Source: Tahibacter soli (GTDB lineage Bacteria > Pseudomonadota > Gammaproteobacteria > Xanthomonadales > Rhodanobacteraceae). From it: DNA of 64,000 bases. Every line of letters begins with the position of its first letter. Position 1 is the first letter of the stretch. The position numbers and the translations under genes were made by a program. The stretch is taken from NCBI RefSeq assembly GCF_025717065.2, contig NZ_JAOVZO020000020.1, positions 496,001-560,000 of the forward strand, read 5' to 3'. Shown here piece by piece: positions 6,607 through 15,546 of this stretch. Under the pieces are notes generated by a model that worked only from the letters and a program-made list of their open reading frames with translations, had not been told where the DNA came from and made no database searches.

Positions 6607-8553
6607 ATGAAAGCGCTAGCCGTCGCCGTTGCCGCCGTTCTCTGTATTGCCCATGCGCCCGCCCGGGCCGCGCCGCCGGCCCCCGCCGCCTTCACCGCCG
6701 CGCTCGGCGGCACGCTCGCCGATCCGGTCGCGGTCGACGACTACGTCTACGTGCCGAACGGCGCGACGTTGAGCGCCTGGAGCCGCGCCCAGGCCGGCGC
6801 GCCGGTCGCGGCCGGCGACACGCGCGCCACGCCCGCCAAGGGCTGGCTGACCGGCCTCGCGCGCCGCGGCGACTATCTGTACGCGAGCTTCCGCGGCTAC
6901 GACAGCCTCGTGGCGGGCGTCGCGGTGTACTCGATCGCCGATCGCGCGAACCCGGTGCTGCTCGGCCAGTACGACTACACGACGTCGTCGATCCGCATGG
7001 CCGCGAGCGTCGCGATCGTCGGCGACAAGCTGCTGCTGCTCGATTCGGAGAACGGCATCTTCACCGGCAATCTCGGCGATCCGTCGCATCCGGTGTTCAC
7101 GCAGAGCTACGCCGGCTTCGGCGCTTACGCGCAGGCGCACGTCGCGGGCGACCGGCTGTACGTCTCGGGCCGCAGCTTTCTCGGCAACAGCGTGGCCACG
7201 GTGTTCGACGTGTCCAATCCGGCCGCGCTGGTCGAACTCGGCTCGGCGAACCTCGACGGCTACGACTATTTCCGCGTGCGCTTCCGTCCGCCCTACGCGT
7301 TCGGCTTCGGCCTCGCGGCGGCCGTCACCGACCTCACCGACCCGGCCAACAGCGTGCCGCGCGGGCGCATCGATTCGCCGGTGTCGTACAACGGCGTGCT
7401 CGTCGGCAACTACGCCTGGGGCGTCGGCGGTTTCGACGGCGTGGAAGTGTTCGACGTGTCCAATGTCGACAAGCCGATCCACGCCGGCACCGCGCCGATC
7501 GACACGTTCTCGACCGACGTGACCGCGACGGCCGGCAGCGAAGGCTGGCTCGCCACGCGCGACGACCGCGTGCTGCGCATCGACGGGACGAACCCGGCGC
7601 AGCCGACGCTCGCGGGCGCAGCGCTGCTGCCCGGCGGCACCGCGCCGATGGACGTCGCGGTGAAGGACGACACGGTGTTCGTTCTGGGCAACGCCTACGG
7701 CCTGCAGATCGCGCAGCCGGGCACGCTCGCGCCGCTCGGCCGTTACGTGACGAGCCTGCCGCAGTCGCTGCAGGGCCGCGCGTTCGAGCAGGTCGCCGTC
7801 GACGGCAACCGCGCCTACCTCACGAGCTGGGGCAGCGGCCTCGTCATCGCCGACGTCACCAATGCGCGCGCACCGGTCGAGCACGGCTTCCTCGAGTTTC
7901 CGTTCGCCACCGCGATCGCCGCGAAGGGCAACTACGCCTACGTCGGCACGTCGACGAACGGCGGCATCCTCGCGGTGGTCGACGTCAGCAATCCGGCGGC
8001 GCCGAGCATCGTCGGCAGCTATGTGTCCGATCCGCCGATCGACGACAAGTACATGCGCTTCGCGCTGCACGGCAATTATCTGTACATCGCCGACCAGCCG
8101 TCGGGCGGCGGTACGGACGGCGGGCTGCGCGTGGTCGACGTTTCCAACCCGACGTCGCCGGCCGGCGTCGCGCTGTTCGGCGACTGCAGCACGCCGAGCG
8201 ACATCGCGCTCGATCCCACGGGCCGGCTCGCGCTCGTCGCGTGCATGGACGGCACGCGGCTCGTCGACGTGAGCAATCCCGCGGCGCCGGCCCTGCTCGG
8301 CACGTATGCGGGCGAAGCGTACTCGGTGGCGCTGCGCGGCAACCGCGCGTACGTGGGTCTCGCGACCGGCGTCGACGAAATCGACATCACGAACCGCGCG
8401 GCGCCGACGCTCGTCACGCACCACGACACGCCGGATACGCCGCGCCGCATCCAGGCGCCGGCCGACGGCCGCGTGTACGTCGCGCACGGCCTCTCCGGCC
8501 TGTACGTGTTCACGCCGGACGGCCTGTTCGCGGACGGTCTCGAAACGCCGTAA
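6607..8553 (+). CDS. Exported LVIVD-repeat beta-propeller-type protein with LFADGLETP tail
   Basis: 648 residues. The Sec signal peptide is MKALAVAVAAVLCIAHAPARA. The body consists of repeated units with VVDVSNPTSPA, VFDVSNPAAL, DVTNARAPV and DITNRAAPT motifs about 40-50 residues apart, the LVIVD repeat that forms propeller-like folds in surface proteins. It ends DGLFADGLETP, related to the tails of the proteins at 25349 and 60684. The start at 6607 is set by GGAG nine bases upstream. The protein is probably periplasmic or cell-surface; no enzymatic motif is seen, and a ligand or scaffolding role is the usual guess for the family. Confidence 0.8.
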   Translation: MKALAVAVAAVLCIAHAPARAAPPAPAAFTAALGGTLADPVAVDDYVYVPNGATLSAWSRAQAGAPVAAGDTRATPAKGWLTGLARRGDYLYASFRGYDSLVAGVAVYSIADRANPVLLGQYDYTTSSIRMAASVAIVGDKLLLLDSENGIFTGNLGDPSHPVFTQSYAGFGAYAQAHVAGDRLYVSGRSFLGNSVATVFDVSNPAALVELGSANLDGYDYFRVRFRPPYAFGFGLAAAVTDLTDPANSVPRGRIDSPVSYNGVLVGNYAWGVGGFDGVEVFDVSNVDKPIHAGTAPIDTFSTDVTATAGSEGWLATRDDRVLRIDGTNPAQPTLAGAALLPGGTAPMDVAVKDDTVFVLGNAYGLQIAQPGTLAPLGRYVTSLPQSLQGRAFEQVAVDGNRAYLTSWGSGLVIADVTNARAPVEHGFLEFPFATAIAAKGNYAYVGTSTNGGILAVVDVSNPAAPSIVGSYVSDPPIDDKYMRFALHGNYLYIADQPSGGGTDGGLRVVDVSNPTSPAGVALFGDCSTPSDIALDPTGRLALVACMDGTRLVDVSNPAAPALLGTYAGEAYSVALRGNRAYVGLATGVDEIDITNRAAPTLVTHHDTPDTPRRIQAPADGRVYVAHGLSGLYVFTPDGLFADGLETP

Positions 8554-8704
8554 CGCTCCTGCGACGCTCGGGCGCCGAGCGTCGTCTCACGGTTCCGGTG
8601 CGCCGCCGTTCCTCCCCACCCTCGCGGCCGCGCACCGCGACCGCCCGCCGCCGCGCCGTATCCCCGGACCGGCGGCGGGCGGTCGATTCGCTTTGGCGGA
8701 TCGA

Positions 8705-9307
8705 TCAGGCCTGCGGCGATTCCATCGACGTGACCCACGGCGCCTGCCGCGCGCCGACCCATCCGTGCGAACCCACCGGCATCAGCCCGGCTTCCGCGAA
8801 CGTCTGCCGGTACCACGCGGGCGTGCGGCGCTTGAAGCCGATCATGTCGCCGACGAGGTGATCGGCGGTCGTGTACACCTCGATGAACGCGAGGCCTTCG
8901 AGCTGGTCGGTCAGGCCGTCGAGGCCGCGCTTGAGTTCGGCGGTCGGCACGTAGTGCAGCACGTCGGCGCAGACGACGAGATCGAAACGCTCGTCGAAAC
9001 GCTGCTGTCCGATCTGCCCGAACGTCGCCAGGCGCAGGTTGCGCGAACGGCCCCAGCGCGCGACCGCGTATTCGCTCGAATCGAGGCCGAGATAGCGCGC
9101 CTTGGGCCGCAACGCCTTGAGAGGCGCGTGCCACGCGCCCTCGCCGCAGCCGGCGTCGAGCACGTTGCGGATCTCGCGGCCGAGATAGAACTCGGCCATC
9201 GCGACGGCCATCGCCACCTTGCGCCGCAGCGCGTCGCGCGAGCCGACGCGGTGTTTTTCGTCGCGGTACCACTTGTCGAAATACGCGCGGTCGTAAACTT
9301 TTTGCAT
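8705..9307 (-). CDS. Class I SAM-dependent methyltransferase
   Basis: 200 residues. Motif I is NVLDAGCGEGAWHAPLKAL near residue 50, motif II is RYLGLDSSEYAV, and motif IV is FDLVVCADVLHYVP, the order of a seven-strand Rossmann methyltransferase. I chose ATG 9307 (MQKVYDRAYFDKWYRDEKHR) over upstream in-frame codons because AAGGA lies nine bases ahead and the upstream residues read through a repeat region. The N-terminal YDRAYFDKWYRD segment is typical of small-molecule methyltransferases, but the substrate is unknown. REP-like hairpins lie just upstream at 9383-9469. It is convergent with the LVIVD gene, separated by about 150 bases. Confidence 0.8.
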   Translation of the reverse strand: MQKVYDRAYFDKWYRDEKHRVGSRDALRRKVAMAVAMAEFYLGREIRNVLDAGCGEGAWHAPLKALRPKARYLGLDSSEYAVARWGRSRNLRLATFGQIGQQRFDERFDLVVCADVLHYVPTAELKRGLDGLTDQLEGLAFIEVYTTADHLVGDMIGFKRRTPAWYRQTFAEAGLMPVGSHGWVGARQAPWVTSMESPQA

Positions 9308-9382
9308 TCGATATCCTTGCAGTTTTCCTGTCCGGCGAAAACCGCGGACCGACGAGGCCGGATGCGTCGCCCCCTCACCCAA

Positions 9383-9469
9383 CCCTCTCCCCCGCAGGCT
9401 TGCGGGGGAGAGGGCTTCAAGCGACGCGACGCTCTCTCCCTCTCCCCCAAGTTCACTTGGGGGAGAGGG
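9383..9469. repeat. Pair of REP-like hairpins
   Basis: CCCTCTCCCCCGCA/TGCGGGGGAGAGGG (9383-9414) and CCCTCTCCCCCAAG/CTTGGGGGAGAGGG (9438-9469), each a perfect 14-bp stem with a four-base loop. They are flanked by CCCCTCACCCAA on the left and GGGTGAGGGGG on the right, so the pair itself is bounded by an inverted repeat. Loop-proximal bases differ between hairpins but stay paired. Confidence 0.8.
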
Positions 9470-9548
9470 CCGGGGTGAGGGGGCGACGTCGGAATCCTGC
9501 GTTGCGGCAACCGCAGCACCACGACATCCCGCTCGCCCGGCAATGTCG

Positions 9549-9908
9549 CTACGAGGCGAGCGCTGCCTGCGTCTTCTTAGGCAATTTCTCGACCACGAGC
9601 TCGTACGAGCGATGCAGAAACGCCTCGAGCTGCTTGCGGTCGAGCACGCCGTAGTCGGTCAGCGTCACCCAGAACGCGCGCGCCATGTACGGCGCGGGCA
9701 TGAAGCCGGGCTGGTCGGTGAGTTCGAGAAAGCGTTCGTTGTCGACCTTGAACGAGATGCGCCCGCGCTCGGGGCCGAGCGTGCAGTACACGGCGAACAT
9801 CTTGTTCGCGACGCTGTACACGAGATCGACTTCCCACTTGATCGACTGCGTGACGCCGGGCCATCGCCCGCAGATCTTTTCGAGGTCTTCCGGTTCCAGC
9901 GGTTTCAT
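9549..9908 (-). CDS. MmcQ/YjbR family protein
   Basis: 119 residues, the normal length for the family. It begins MKPLEPEDLEKICGRWPGVT and contains SIKWEVDLVYSVANKMFAVY, ISFKVDNERFLELTDQPGF and YMARAFWVTLTDYG, matching the YjbR/CyaY-like fold (two strands, a double-wing DNA-binding-like shape). The biochemical function is not established for the family. It is followed 12 bases later on the same strand by the L,D-transpeptidase, but the distance leaves operon status open: the transpeptidase gene lies upstream in transcription, so this gene would be the second one. Confidence 0.8.
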   Translation of the reverse strand: MKPLEPEDLEKICGRWPGVTQSIKWEVDLVYSVANKMFAVYCTLGPERGRISFKVDNERFLELTDQPGFMPAPYMARAFWVTLTDYGVLDRKQLEAFLHRSYELVVEKLPKKTQAALAS

Positions 9909-9920
9909 GCGTGACGCCCC

Positions 9921-10679
9921 CTATCCTTCATCGACGACATAGCGCTTCGCCGCGACGCCGATCGACGGCGGCCTGCGCGTGCGCTCGAACGCATCGTAAC
10001 CGGGCTTGAGCTCCGACCAGAAATCGTGCCACGGCGAAGCGCGCTCGGCGGCGAGCGCGGCGGCGTCGAGACGAAACGGCAACGCGTGCACCTCGAACGC
10101 GCGCTGGCCGCCGCGCAACGCGGCTTCGGCGAGCGTGTAGATCTCTTCGATCGCCGCGTCGCCCATCGCGTAGCAGCCGATCGACACGCACGAGCCGTGC
10201 ACCATCAGAAAGTCGCCGGTATAGCCGTGCGCGCGGTCGTAGGCGTTCGGGTAGCCGAGATTGAACGACAGGTGAAACTTGCTCGCCGGGTTCAACTGCC
10301 CGAGCGCGACGCGGTAGAAGCCTTCGGGCGCCTGGTTGTCGCCTTGTTGCCGCTTCGGTCCGAGCACGCCCGAGAACGTGCAAATCGGATACGTGCGAAA
10401 CAGCCGGTACGCGCCGTCCTTCGCGCGCAGCCACAGTTCCAGTTCGGCCTCGCGCTTGAACACGCGCATGAACACCGGCGCGCCGAACGCGAGATTCTGC
10501 TTCGCCAGGTCGCGTTCGAGCGCCGGCCGCACGCGCGCCGCGGCGGCTTGCGCCCGCCCGGCGGGCGTCGATTCGATGCGTGCCATCAACGTCCTTCCGC
10601 TCGTCGCCCAGACCCAGCCGCCGACCGGCAGCAGCACGGCCAGTCCGATCGCGGCACCCATTGCGGCCTTGCGTCGCAT
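9921..10679 (-). CDS. L,D-transpeptidase (YkuD/YafK type)
   Basis: 252 residues. A cytoplasmic start MRRKAAMGAAIGLAVLLPVG gives a signal anchor or signal peptide. The catalytic motif is MVHGSCVSIGCYAMGD (His ... Ser-x-Gly-Cys), the YkuD active site, with the Cys as nucleophile. FRTYPICTFSGVLGPKRQQG, DNQAPEGFYRV and NLGYPNAYDRAHG match YafK-like murein L,D-transpeptidases, which cross-link peptidoglycan or cleave Braun lipoprotein links. The start at 10679 is supported by GAGGAGAATT directly upstream. It is divergent from the membrane-protein gene at 10751, so the 71-base gap holds both promoters. Confidence 0.85.
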   Translation of the reverse strand: MRRKAAMGAAIGLAVLLPVGGWVWATSGRTLMARIESTPAGRAQAAAARVRPALERDLAKQNLAFGAPVFMRVFKREAELELWLRAKDGAYRLFRTYPICTFSGVLGPKRQQGDNQAPEGFYRVALGQLNPASKFHLSFNLGYPNAYDRAHGYTGDFLMVHGSCVSIGCYAMGDAAIEEIYTLAEAALRGGQRAFEVHALPFRLDAAALAAERASPWHDFWSELKPGYDAFERTRRPPSIGVAAKRYVVDEG

Positions 10680-10750
10680 AATTCTCCTCGTCGTGCCCGC
10701 GATTGTATGAAGATAGCCGTCACTCGACATCGTTCCCGAGGAGAGGTTCG

Positions 10751-11392
10751 ATGGCCCCGAACGTATTGACGGCGCGACTGTCCGCGGGACTCGCCGTACT
10801 GGCCTGGGCCACGCTCGCGCTGCAGCTCGCGCTGTCGCTGCGCCTGGCCGCCGACAACGGACGCGGGATGGCGATGGGCGTCGTGATCTATTTCGGCTTC
10901 TTCACGATCCTGTCGAACGGGCTCGCCGCGCTCGCGCTGACGTTGCCGCGCCTGCGTCCCGCGTCGCCGGCCGGACGCTTCTTCGCGCGCCCCGGCGTCA
11001 ACACCGCGATCGCCGCGTATCTCGCGCTCGTCGGCATCGCCTATTCGCTGCTGCTGCGGCGCATCTGGAACCCGCAGGGGCTGCAGCTCGTCGTCGATCA
11101 TCTGCTGCACGACGCGATGCCGCTCGCGTTTCTCGCGTACTGGTGGTTCGCCGTGCGCAAGCGCGACGTCATCTGGTCGGACATTCCGTACTGGTTGATT
11201 TTTCCGGTCGTGTACTTTGCGCTGACGCTCGCGCGCGGCGCGCTGACCGGCCTGTACCCGTATCCGTTCGTCGACGCCGCCGCGCTCGGCGTCGCGCAGG
11301 CCGTGATCAACGCGCTGTGCGTGCTCGTGGGCCTGTTCGTGATCGCCGCGGCGCTGGTCGGACTGGGGCGCTGGCAGGCGCGCGACGACTGA
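10751..11392 (+). CDS. Pr6Pr-type six-helix membrane protein
   Basis: 213 residues with six hydrophobic segments (LSAGLAVLAWATLALQLAL, MGVVIYFGFFTILSNGLAAL, NTAIAAYLALVGIAYSLLL, LLHDAMPLAFLAYWWF, IPYWLIFPVVYFALTL, VINALCVLVGLFVIAAALVG). The FFTILSN, DHLLHDAMPL and YWLIFPVVY motifs match the Pr6Pr/FAR-17a-like family, whose function in bacteria is unknown. The start at 10751 has GAGGAGAGG upstream. It ends nine bases before the stop of the convergent gene at 11402. Confidence 0.75.
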   Translation: MAPNVLTARLSAGLAVLAWATLALQLALSLRLAADNGRGMAMGVVIYFGFFTILSNGLAALALTLPRLRPASPAGRFFARPGVNTAIAAYLALVGIAYSLLLRRIWNPQGLQLVVDHLLHDAMPLAFLAYWWFAVRKRDVIWSDIPYWLIFPVVYFALTLARGALTGLYPYPFVDAAALGVAQAVINALCVLVGLFVIAAALVGLGRWQARDD

Positions 11393-11401
11393 GCGACGCG
11401 T

Positions 11402-13327
11402 CTACAGATCTCGCGCGACCCGAAATCCCACGCGCGCGCTGCGCGTGACCGTCAGCGCCGACAGGCGAAACGCCGAGCGCACCTGATCCGGATCGCTGCC
11501 CCACGAGCCGCCGCGCACCACGTGCCGCTCGCAGCCGGGATTGACCCACGCACGGCTGTCGCGCGGCGCGCGGATGTAGTTTTCGTGCCAGCAGTCGTCG
11601 ACCCATTCCGACACGTTGCCGTCGATATCGAACGCACCGACCGGGTTCGCCGCATAGCTTCGCACCGGCGCCGGCCCCCAGTGGCCGTCGTTGTAGCGCG
11701 CGAAGCCCTTGCGCCACGTGCGGTGCTGCGGCGAGCGGTCGCCGGCGCCGGTGACGTTCGCCACCACGCGCGGCGGATCGCCGTCGCCCCACCAGAAGCG
11801 CGTCGACGATCCGGCGCGCAGCGCGTACTCGAATTCGGCTTCCGACGGCAGCCGGTAGCGCTTGCCGGTACGCGCACCGAGCCACTCGACGTACGCGTTC
11901 GCGTCTTCCCACGACACGTGCACGACCGGCAGGTTGTCGGCCGCGCGCTTGCCGGCGTAGTCGTCCTGCCACGTCACGCCGGGCTGGTCCGAGACGCGTC
12001 CGCTGACCTCGTCGTAGGTGCTCGACGTGCCTTCGCGCTCGGCCGTCGTGCGATAGCCCGTCGCGCGCACGAACTCGCGAAACTCGCCGACCGTCACCTC
12101 GGTGCGTCCGAGCGCGTAGCCGATCGAGATGATCACCTCGCGCTGCGGCCCCTCGGTACTGCGATGGCCTTCCTCGTCGTCGGGCGACCCCATCTCGAAC
12201 TTGCCGGTGGGAATGACGAGCAGCGCCGGCGCGTTGCCGCTGCGGTCGCGGAACGGATCGGTGATCACCTCGCCCGGGCGGAAGCTCGCGTACAAACGCG
12301 CATTTCGCAACTTTTCCTGAAATTCGTCGAGCGCCGGCAGGTCGGCGCTGATGCGCTGGGCCTGCCGCACGAGCTGCTCGGCGAGGTCGGCGTTGCCCGA
12401 ATCGAGCGCCGACTGCGCCTGCGCCAGCACGGTTTCGGCACGCTGCCGGCGCACGCCTTCGGTGCGCGTGCGCGTGTCGAGCAGTTGCTGCGACCCCGGC
12501 GCGATCGTCGCGGCCTGCGCGAGAATCGCGTCGGCTTCGGCGAAGTCGTCCTTCGCGACGGCGGCGAGCGCGCGGTCGAGCACGCCGCGCTGGATCTGTT
12601 CCAGGCCCTGCCGCGCGAGCGCGTTCTCGGGGTCGAGGTCGCGCACGCGCCGGTACACGTCGAGCGCGCTCGAACCGGCCGGCTCCATCACCTTGCCCTG
12701 GCGCAGCAGGTCGGCCGCGTTGGCGAGCAGCGGCGCGGTCTGGTGCAGCACCTTGAGGCGGTTGCGCAGCGGCGCGAACTCGTCGCGCTCGTGCGGCACG
12801 CGTTCGAGATCGGCCAGGCGCGCCTCCGACTCGGGCGCGTCGCCCTGGTCGAGCGCGGCCATCGCGGCGGCCAGCAGCGCCTCGCGAATCTTCGCCACGC
12901 CGGCCATGGCGCGGCGGTTGTTCCTGTCCTCTTGGAGCACCTGCGTATACAGCGCGAGCGCGCTCGTCTTTTCGGGCTCGACGTAGTTTTCGGCGGCCAG
13001 CGCCTTGTCGGCGTCCTTGAGCCACGCCGCGACGTTCGCCGTCGCCGGCTTCTCGGGCTCGACCGGCGCGGGCGGCAGCAGCGACGGCGCGGCGCCGGCG
13101 AGTTCGCGCGGCGGACCGACGAATTCCGGCACGAACTCAGGCGCGCGCCAGCCGATCGGCGCTTCGGGCGCGCTCGCGGCGGCCGTCGGCGGCGCCGCGA
13201 CGCGGCGGCCGGGCTGCACGTGGATCACGTCGGGAAAGAAGCGGTATACGAGCGCGAAGCCGAGCAAGGCGATACCCGCGGCGCCACCCCAGGTGGTCTG
13301 CTTGCGGACGGTCTCGGTACCAGGCAT
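11402..13327 (-). CDS. Membrane-anchored protein with helical repeats and a formylglycine-generating-enzyme-like (SUMF1/EgtB) domain
   Basis: 641 residues. There is one N-terminal transmembrane segment at about 12-30 (GGAAGIALLGFALVYRFF), then a Pro-rich linker, then coiled/TPR-like repeats (residues about 105-330: DKALAAENYVEPEKTSALAL, VLDRALAAVAKDDFAEADAI), then the C-terminal SUMF1 domain: IPTGKFEMGSPDDEEG, GRTEVTVGEFREFV, VSWEDANAYVEWLGARTGKR, YRLPSEAEFEYALRAG, GNVSEWVDDCW, VVRGGSWGSDPDQVRSAFR. The fold is firm. Whether it makes formylglycine is doubtful, since most bacterial members of this group act as binding or scaffold domains and no sulfatase lies nearby. Confidence 0.85.
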   Translation of the reverse strand: MPGTETVRKQTTWGGAAGIALLGFALVYRFFPDVIHVQPGRRVAAPPTAAASAPEAPIGWRAPEFVPEFVGPPRELAGAAPSLLPPAPVEPEKPATANVAAWLKDADKALAAENYVEPEKTSALALYTQVLQEDRNNRRAMAGVAKIREALLAAAMAALDQGDAPESEARLADLERVPHERDEFAPLRNRLKVLHQTAPLLANAADLLRQGKVMEPAGSSALDVYRRVRDLDPENALARQGLEQIQRGVLDRALAAVAKDDFAEADAILAQAATIAPGSQQLLDTRTRTEGVRRQRAETVLAQAQSALDSGNADLAEQLVRQAQRISADLPALDEFQEKLRNARLYASFRPGEVITDPFRDRSGNAPALLVIPTGKFEMGSPDDEEGHRSTEGPQREVIISIGYALGRTEVTVGEFREFVRATGYRTTAEREGTSSTYDEVSGRVSDQPGVTWQDDYAGKRAADNLPVVHVSWEDANAYVEWLGARTGKRYRLPSEAEFEYALRAGSSTRFWWGDGDPPRVVANVTGAGDRSPQHRTWRKGFARYNDGHWGPAPVRSYAANPVGAFDIDGNVSEWVDDCWHENYIRAPRDSRAWVNPGCERHVVRGGSWGSDPDQVRSAFRLSALTVTRSARVGFRVARDL

Positions 13328-13649
13328 GCGTCGTTGCGTCTCTTAAGCGTTGCGCGGCCCCGATTGGGCCGCTCCGGGCTCGGCGAGTCAAGGGGTCGAC
13401 AAACGCTTGCGCAACAAGCGGTTGGCGGACGTTGTGGATTCCGGAGCGCGCAACGGGGCGCGCAACGCGCCGCCGCGGCTGCTGACTTCGGCGGAAACTC
13501 ACCTTAGGCTACCGTGTCCCGCCTGACAACCGCGTGTCGCCGAGCGCGCCGGCGCGAGCGGTCGAACGCGGATTCCGCGCGGCTTTCGTCATGAGAGTCT
13601 CCGTCGCGTTCGAACGCTTGTGCCTGGTATGCCCGTTGCGCGCGCCTTC

Positions 13650-14756
13650 ATGGAGAACTGCGTGTACGTTTGGATCGACAGCATCGACCCGTTGCAAGCC
13701 CTGCTCGCCCGCCATCCCGGCCAGCGTCTCGTCGGACTCGACACCGAGTTCATGCGCGTCGACAGCTTCTACCCGCAGCTCGCGCTCGCCCAGGTGAACC
13801 TCGGCGGCGAAATCGCGCTGATCGACCCGGTCGCGCTCAGGGGCCTCGGCGGCATCGCGCCGGTGCTCGCCGATCCCGCCGTCACGGTCGTCATGCACAG
13901 CGCGAGCGAAGACCTCGAAGCGCTCGCGCCGGCGGTGCCCGACGGCATCGGCGAACTGTTCGACACGCAGATCGCCGCGGCGATGACGGGCCTCGGACTC
14001 GGACTTTCGTACCAGAAGCTCGTCGCCGCGATCGCCGGCGTCGACCTGCCGAAAACCGAGACGCGCTCGGACTGGCTGCGCCGGCCGCTGTCGGCGCAGC
14101 AGCTCGACTACGCGGCGCAGGACGTCGTGCACCTGTCGGCGCTGCACGACGAACTCGGCGCGCGCCTGGATGCCCTCGGCCGCCGCGCGTGGCACGCCGA
14201 AGACTGCCGCCGCCTGCTCGACAAGGCGCGCCGCCATCGCGACGGCGACGCCGAACCGCAGCGCGGCTTCAAGGGCGCGGCGGAATGGCCGCGCGAACAG
14301 CAGGCGCGGCTGCGCCGCGTGCTGCTGTGGCGCGAGGCGGCGGCGCGGCGCGCCGACAAGCCGCGGCCGTGGCTGATCGACGACGCGCACGCGCTCGACT
14401 TCGTGCAGAAACCGCCGCACGACGCCGACGACCTGTTCGCGCGCACGAAGGGCCTGCGCGCGCTGCGCGGCGTGCTGCGCGCCGAACTGTTCGACGTGCT
14501 GACCGCGCCGCTCGATCCGGCCGAACTCGATTTCGCGCCGATCTTTCCGCTGCCGACGCCGAAGCAGAAGCGCGCGCTGGCCGCGATGAAGGACGTGGTC
14601 AACGCGACCGCGACCGAACTGAACCTGCCCGACGGCCTGCTGTGCGCGCGACGACACCTCGAAACGCTGTACTTCGACCGCCGCTGGCCTGACGCGCTCG
14701 AAGGGTGGCGGAAGGTACTTTTGTACGATGCGCTGGTGTCCAAATTGGACGATTGA
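13650..14756 (+). CDS. rnd: Ribonuclease D
   Basis: 368 residues. RNase D is a 3'-5' exoribonuclease that trims tRNA precursors. The DEDDy motifs are all visible: GLDTEFMRVDSF (Exo I, D and E), MHSASEDLEAL (Exo II, D) and YAAQDVVHLSALH (Exo III, Y and D). TETRSDWLRRPLSAQQLDYA is the usual conserved helix. A C-terminal helical region with PTPKQKRALAAMKDVVNATA corresponds to the HRDC-like domains. I use ATG 13650 (MENCVYVWIDSIDPL); an in-frame GTG at 13620 would add ten residues, and neither has a convincing ribosome binding site. Confidence 0.9.
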   Translation: MENCVYVWIDSIDPLQALLARHPGQRLVGLDTEFMRVDSFYPQLALAQVNLGGEIALIDPVALRGLGGIAPVLADPAVTVVMHSASEDLEALAPAVPDGIGELFDTQIAAAMTGLGLGLSYQKLVAAIAGVDLPKTETRSDWLRRPLSAQQLDYAAQDVVHLSALHDELGARLDALGRRAWHAEDCRRLLDKARRHRDGDAEPQRGFKGAAEWPREQQARLRRVLLWREAAARRADKPRPWLIDDAHALDFVQKPPHDADDLFARTKGLRALRGVLRAELFDVLTAPLDPAELDFAPIFPLPTPKQKRALAAMKDVVNATATELNLPDGLLCARRHLETLYFDRRWPDALEGWRKVLLYDALVSKLDD

Positions 14757-14849
14757 CACGAGGCGGCCGACGGCGTGTCTGGGGAAGTACCGGGCTGTGC
14801 CGGGCTGCCGGCGGCGCGGCGTGAATGTTCGTCATTTCAGCGCACGCTG

Positions 14850-15165
14850 TTTTTTGTCGCTTTGTAGCTAACGCACCTTGTTGAACAAAGCGTTTCGCTC
14901 GCTGCCGCGAGCGAGCAAGGGGAGATTGCTTGTCCAATCTCCCCTTGCATCCCCCAAGGACACCCCGACGGCCGCGGTCTCCGGGCATCCTGCCCTCCGA
15001 CTCCGCGAGATCGCTCCGGGGTTCGTTGATGGGCCATCCATGGCCCGTCAACGAACTGCGCACGTCCTGTGCGCACCCGCTGCGCGGGCTTTTCCTACGC
15101 AATCTCGCCGCGACCGACGGGGCCCCGGGTGAAGCGGGCGGCTTCCTGCCGCCAGAAGCAACCGC
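14850..15165. repeat. Dispersed multi-hairpin repeat, copy A
   Basis: About 315 bases nearly identical to 43511-43827 (copy B, same orientation, 28.7 kb away). It is a chain of hairpins: CGCTCGCTGCCGCGAGCG, GGGGAGATTG/CAATCTCCCC, GTTCGTTGATGGGCCA/TGGCCCGTCAACGAAC, and others. No protein-coding frame is supported. Similar long structured repeats are common between genes in xanthomonads. Confidence 0.85.
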
Positions 15166-15512
15166 AACGGCCACAGCAACAGCGACGGCAACCGCGACGG
15201 CAACTGCAAAGGCAACGGCCGAAGCGCGGCGGTTGGTTAGCTCATCTCTGCTTCTGCCTTCGCTTTTTCTCTGCTCGTCATACCAGCGAAGGCTGGTATC
15301 CAGCTTCTAGGCCCGGTTCTCGCGGACACCGAGAAGCTGGATACCACCGGCCTGCGCCGGTATGACGGCGTTGTAGAAATGCCAGGCCCTGGCGGTTGCC
15401 GTTGCAGTTGCAGTTGCAGTTGCAGTTGCCGTCGCTGTTGCCGTCGCCGTTGCTGTAGCCGTTGCTGTTGCCGTTGCCTCTGGCGGCAGGAAGCCGCCCG
15501 CTCTACCCGGGG
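15119..15512. repeat. Large inverted repeat with (GCAACG)n-like tails
   Basis: The left arm from 15119 (GGGGCCCCGGGT, GCGGGCGGCTTCCTGCCGCC, then a run of GCAACG/GCGACG-type hexamers to about 15228) is mirrored by the right arm from about 15391 to 15512 (GTTGCC-type hexamers, GGCGGCAGGAAGCCGCCCGC, CCCGGGGCCCC). The centre holds another inverted pair, GTCATACCAGCGAAGGCTGG ... CCGGCCTGCGCCGGTATGAC, with AGCTTCT/AGAAGCT inside. It looks like two oppositely oriented repeat elements meeting head to head. Confidence 0.75.
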
Positions 15513-15546
15513 CCCCATCTGCCGCGAGCAAGCGACCGGTGATCAG

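Noticed and set aside
4533-6713. A 726-codon open frame antisense to the CadC-like regulator (and similar long antisense frames over thrA, the LVIVD gene, the kinase and others)
   Set aside because: It is Arg/Ala-rich with no domain, and arises because strong G/C third-position bias leaves few stops in other frames. The sense genes have clear motifs.
15069-15365. Open frames through the GCAACG-type hexamer tracts (Gln/Arg/Pro-rich)
   Set aside because: Low-complexity repeats are open in several frames, with no conserved start or ribosome binding site.
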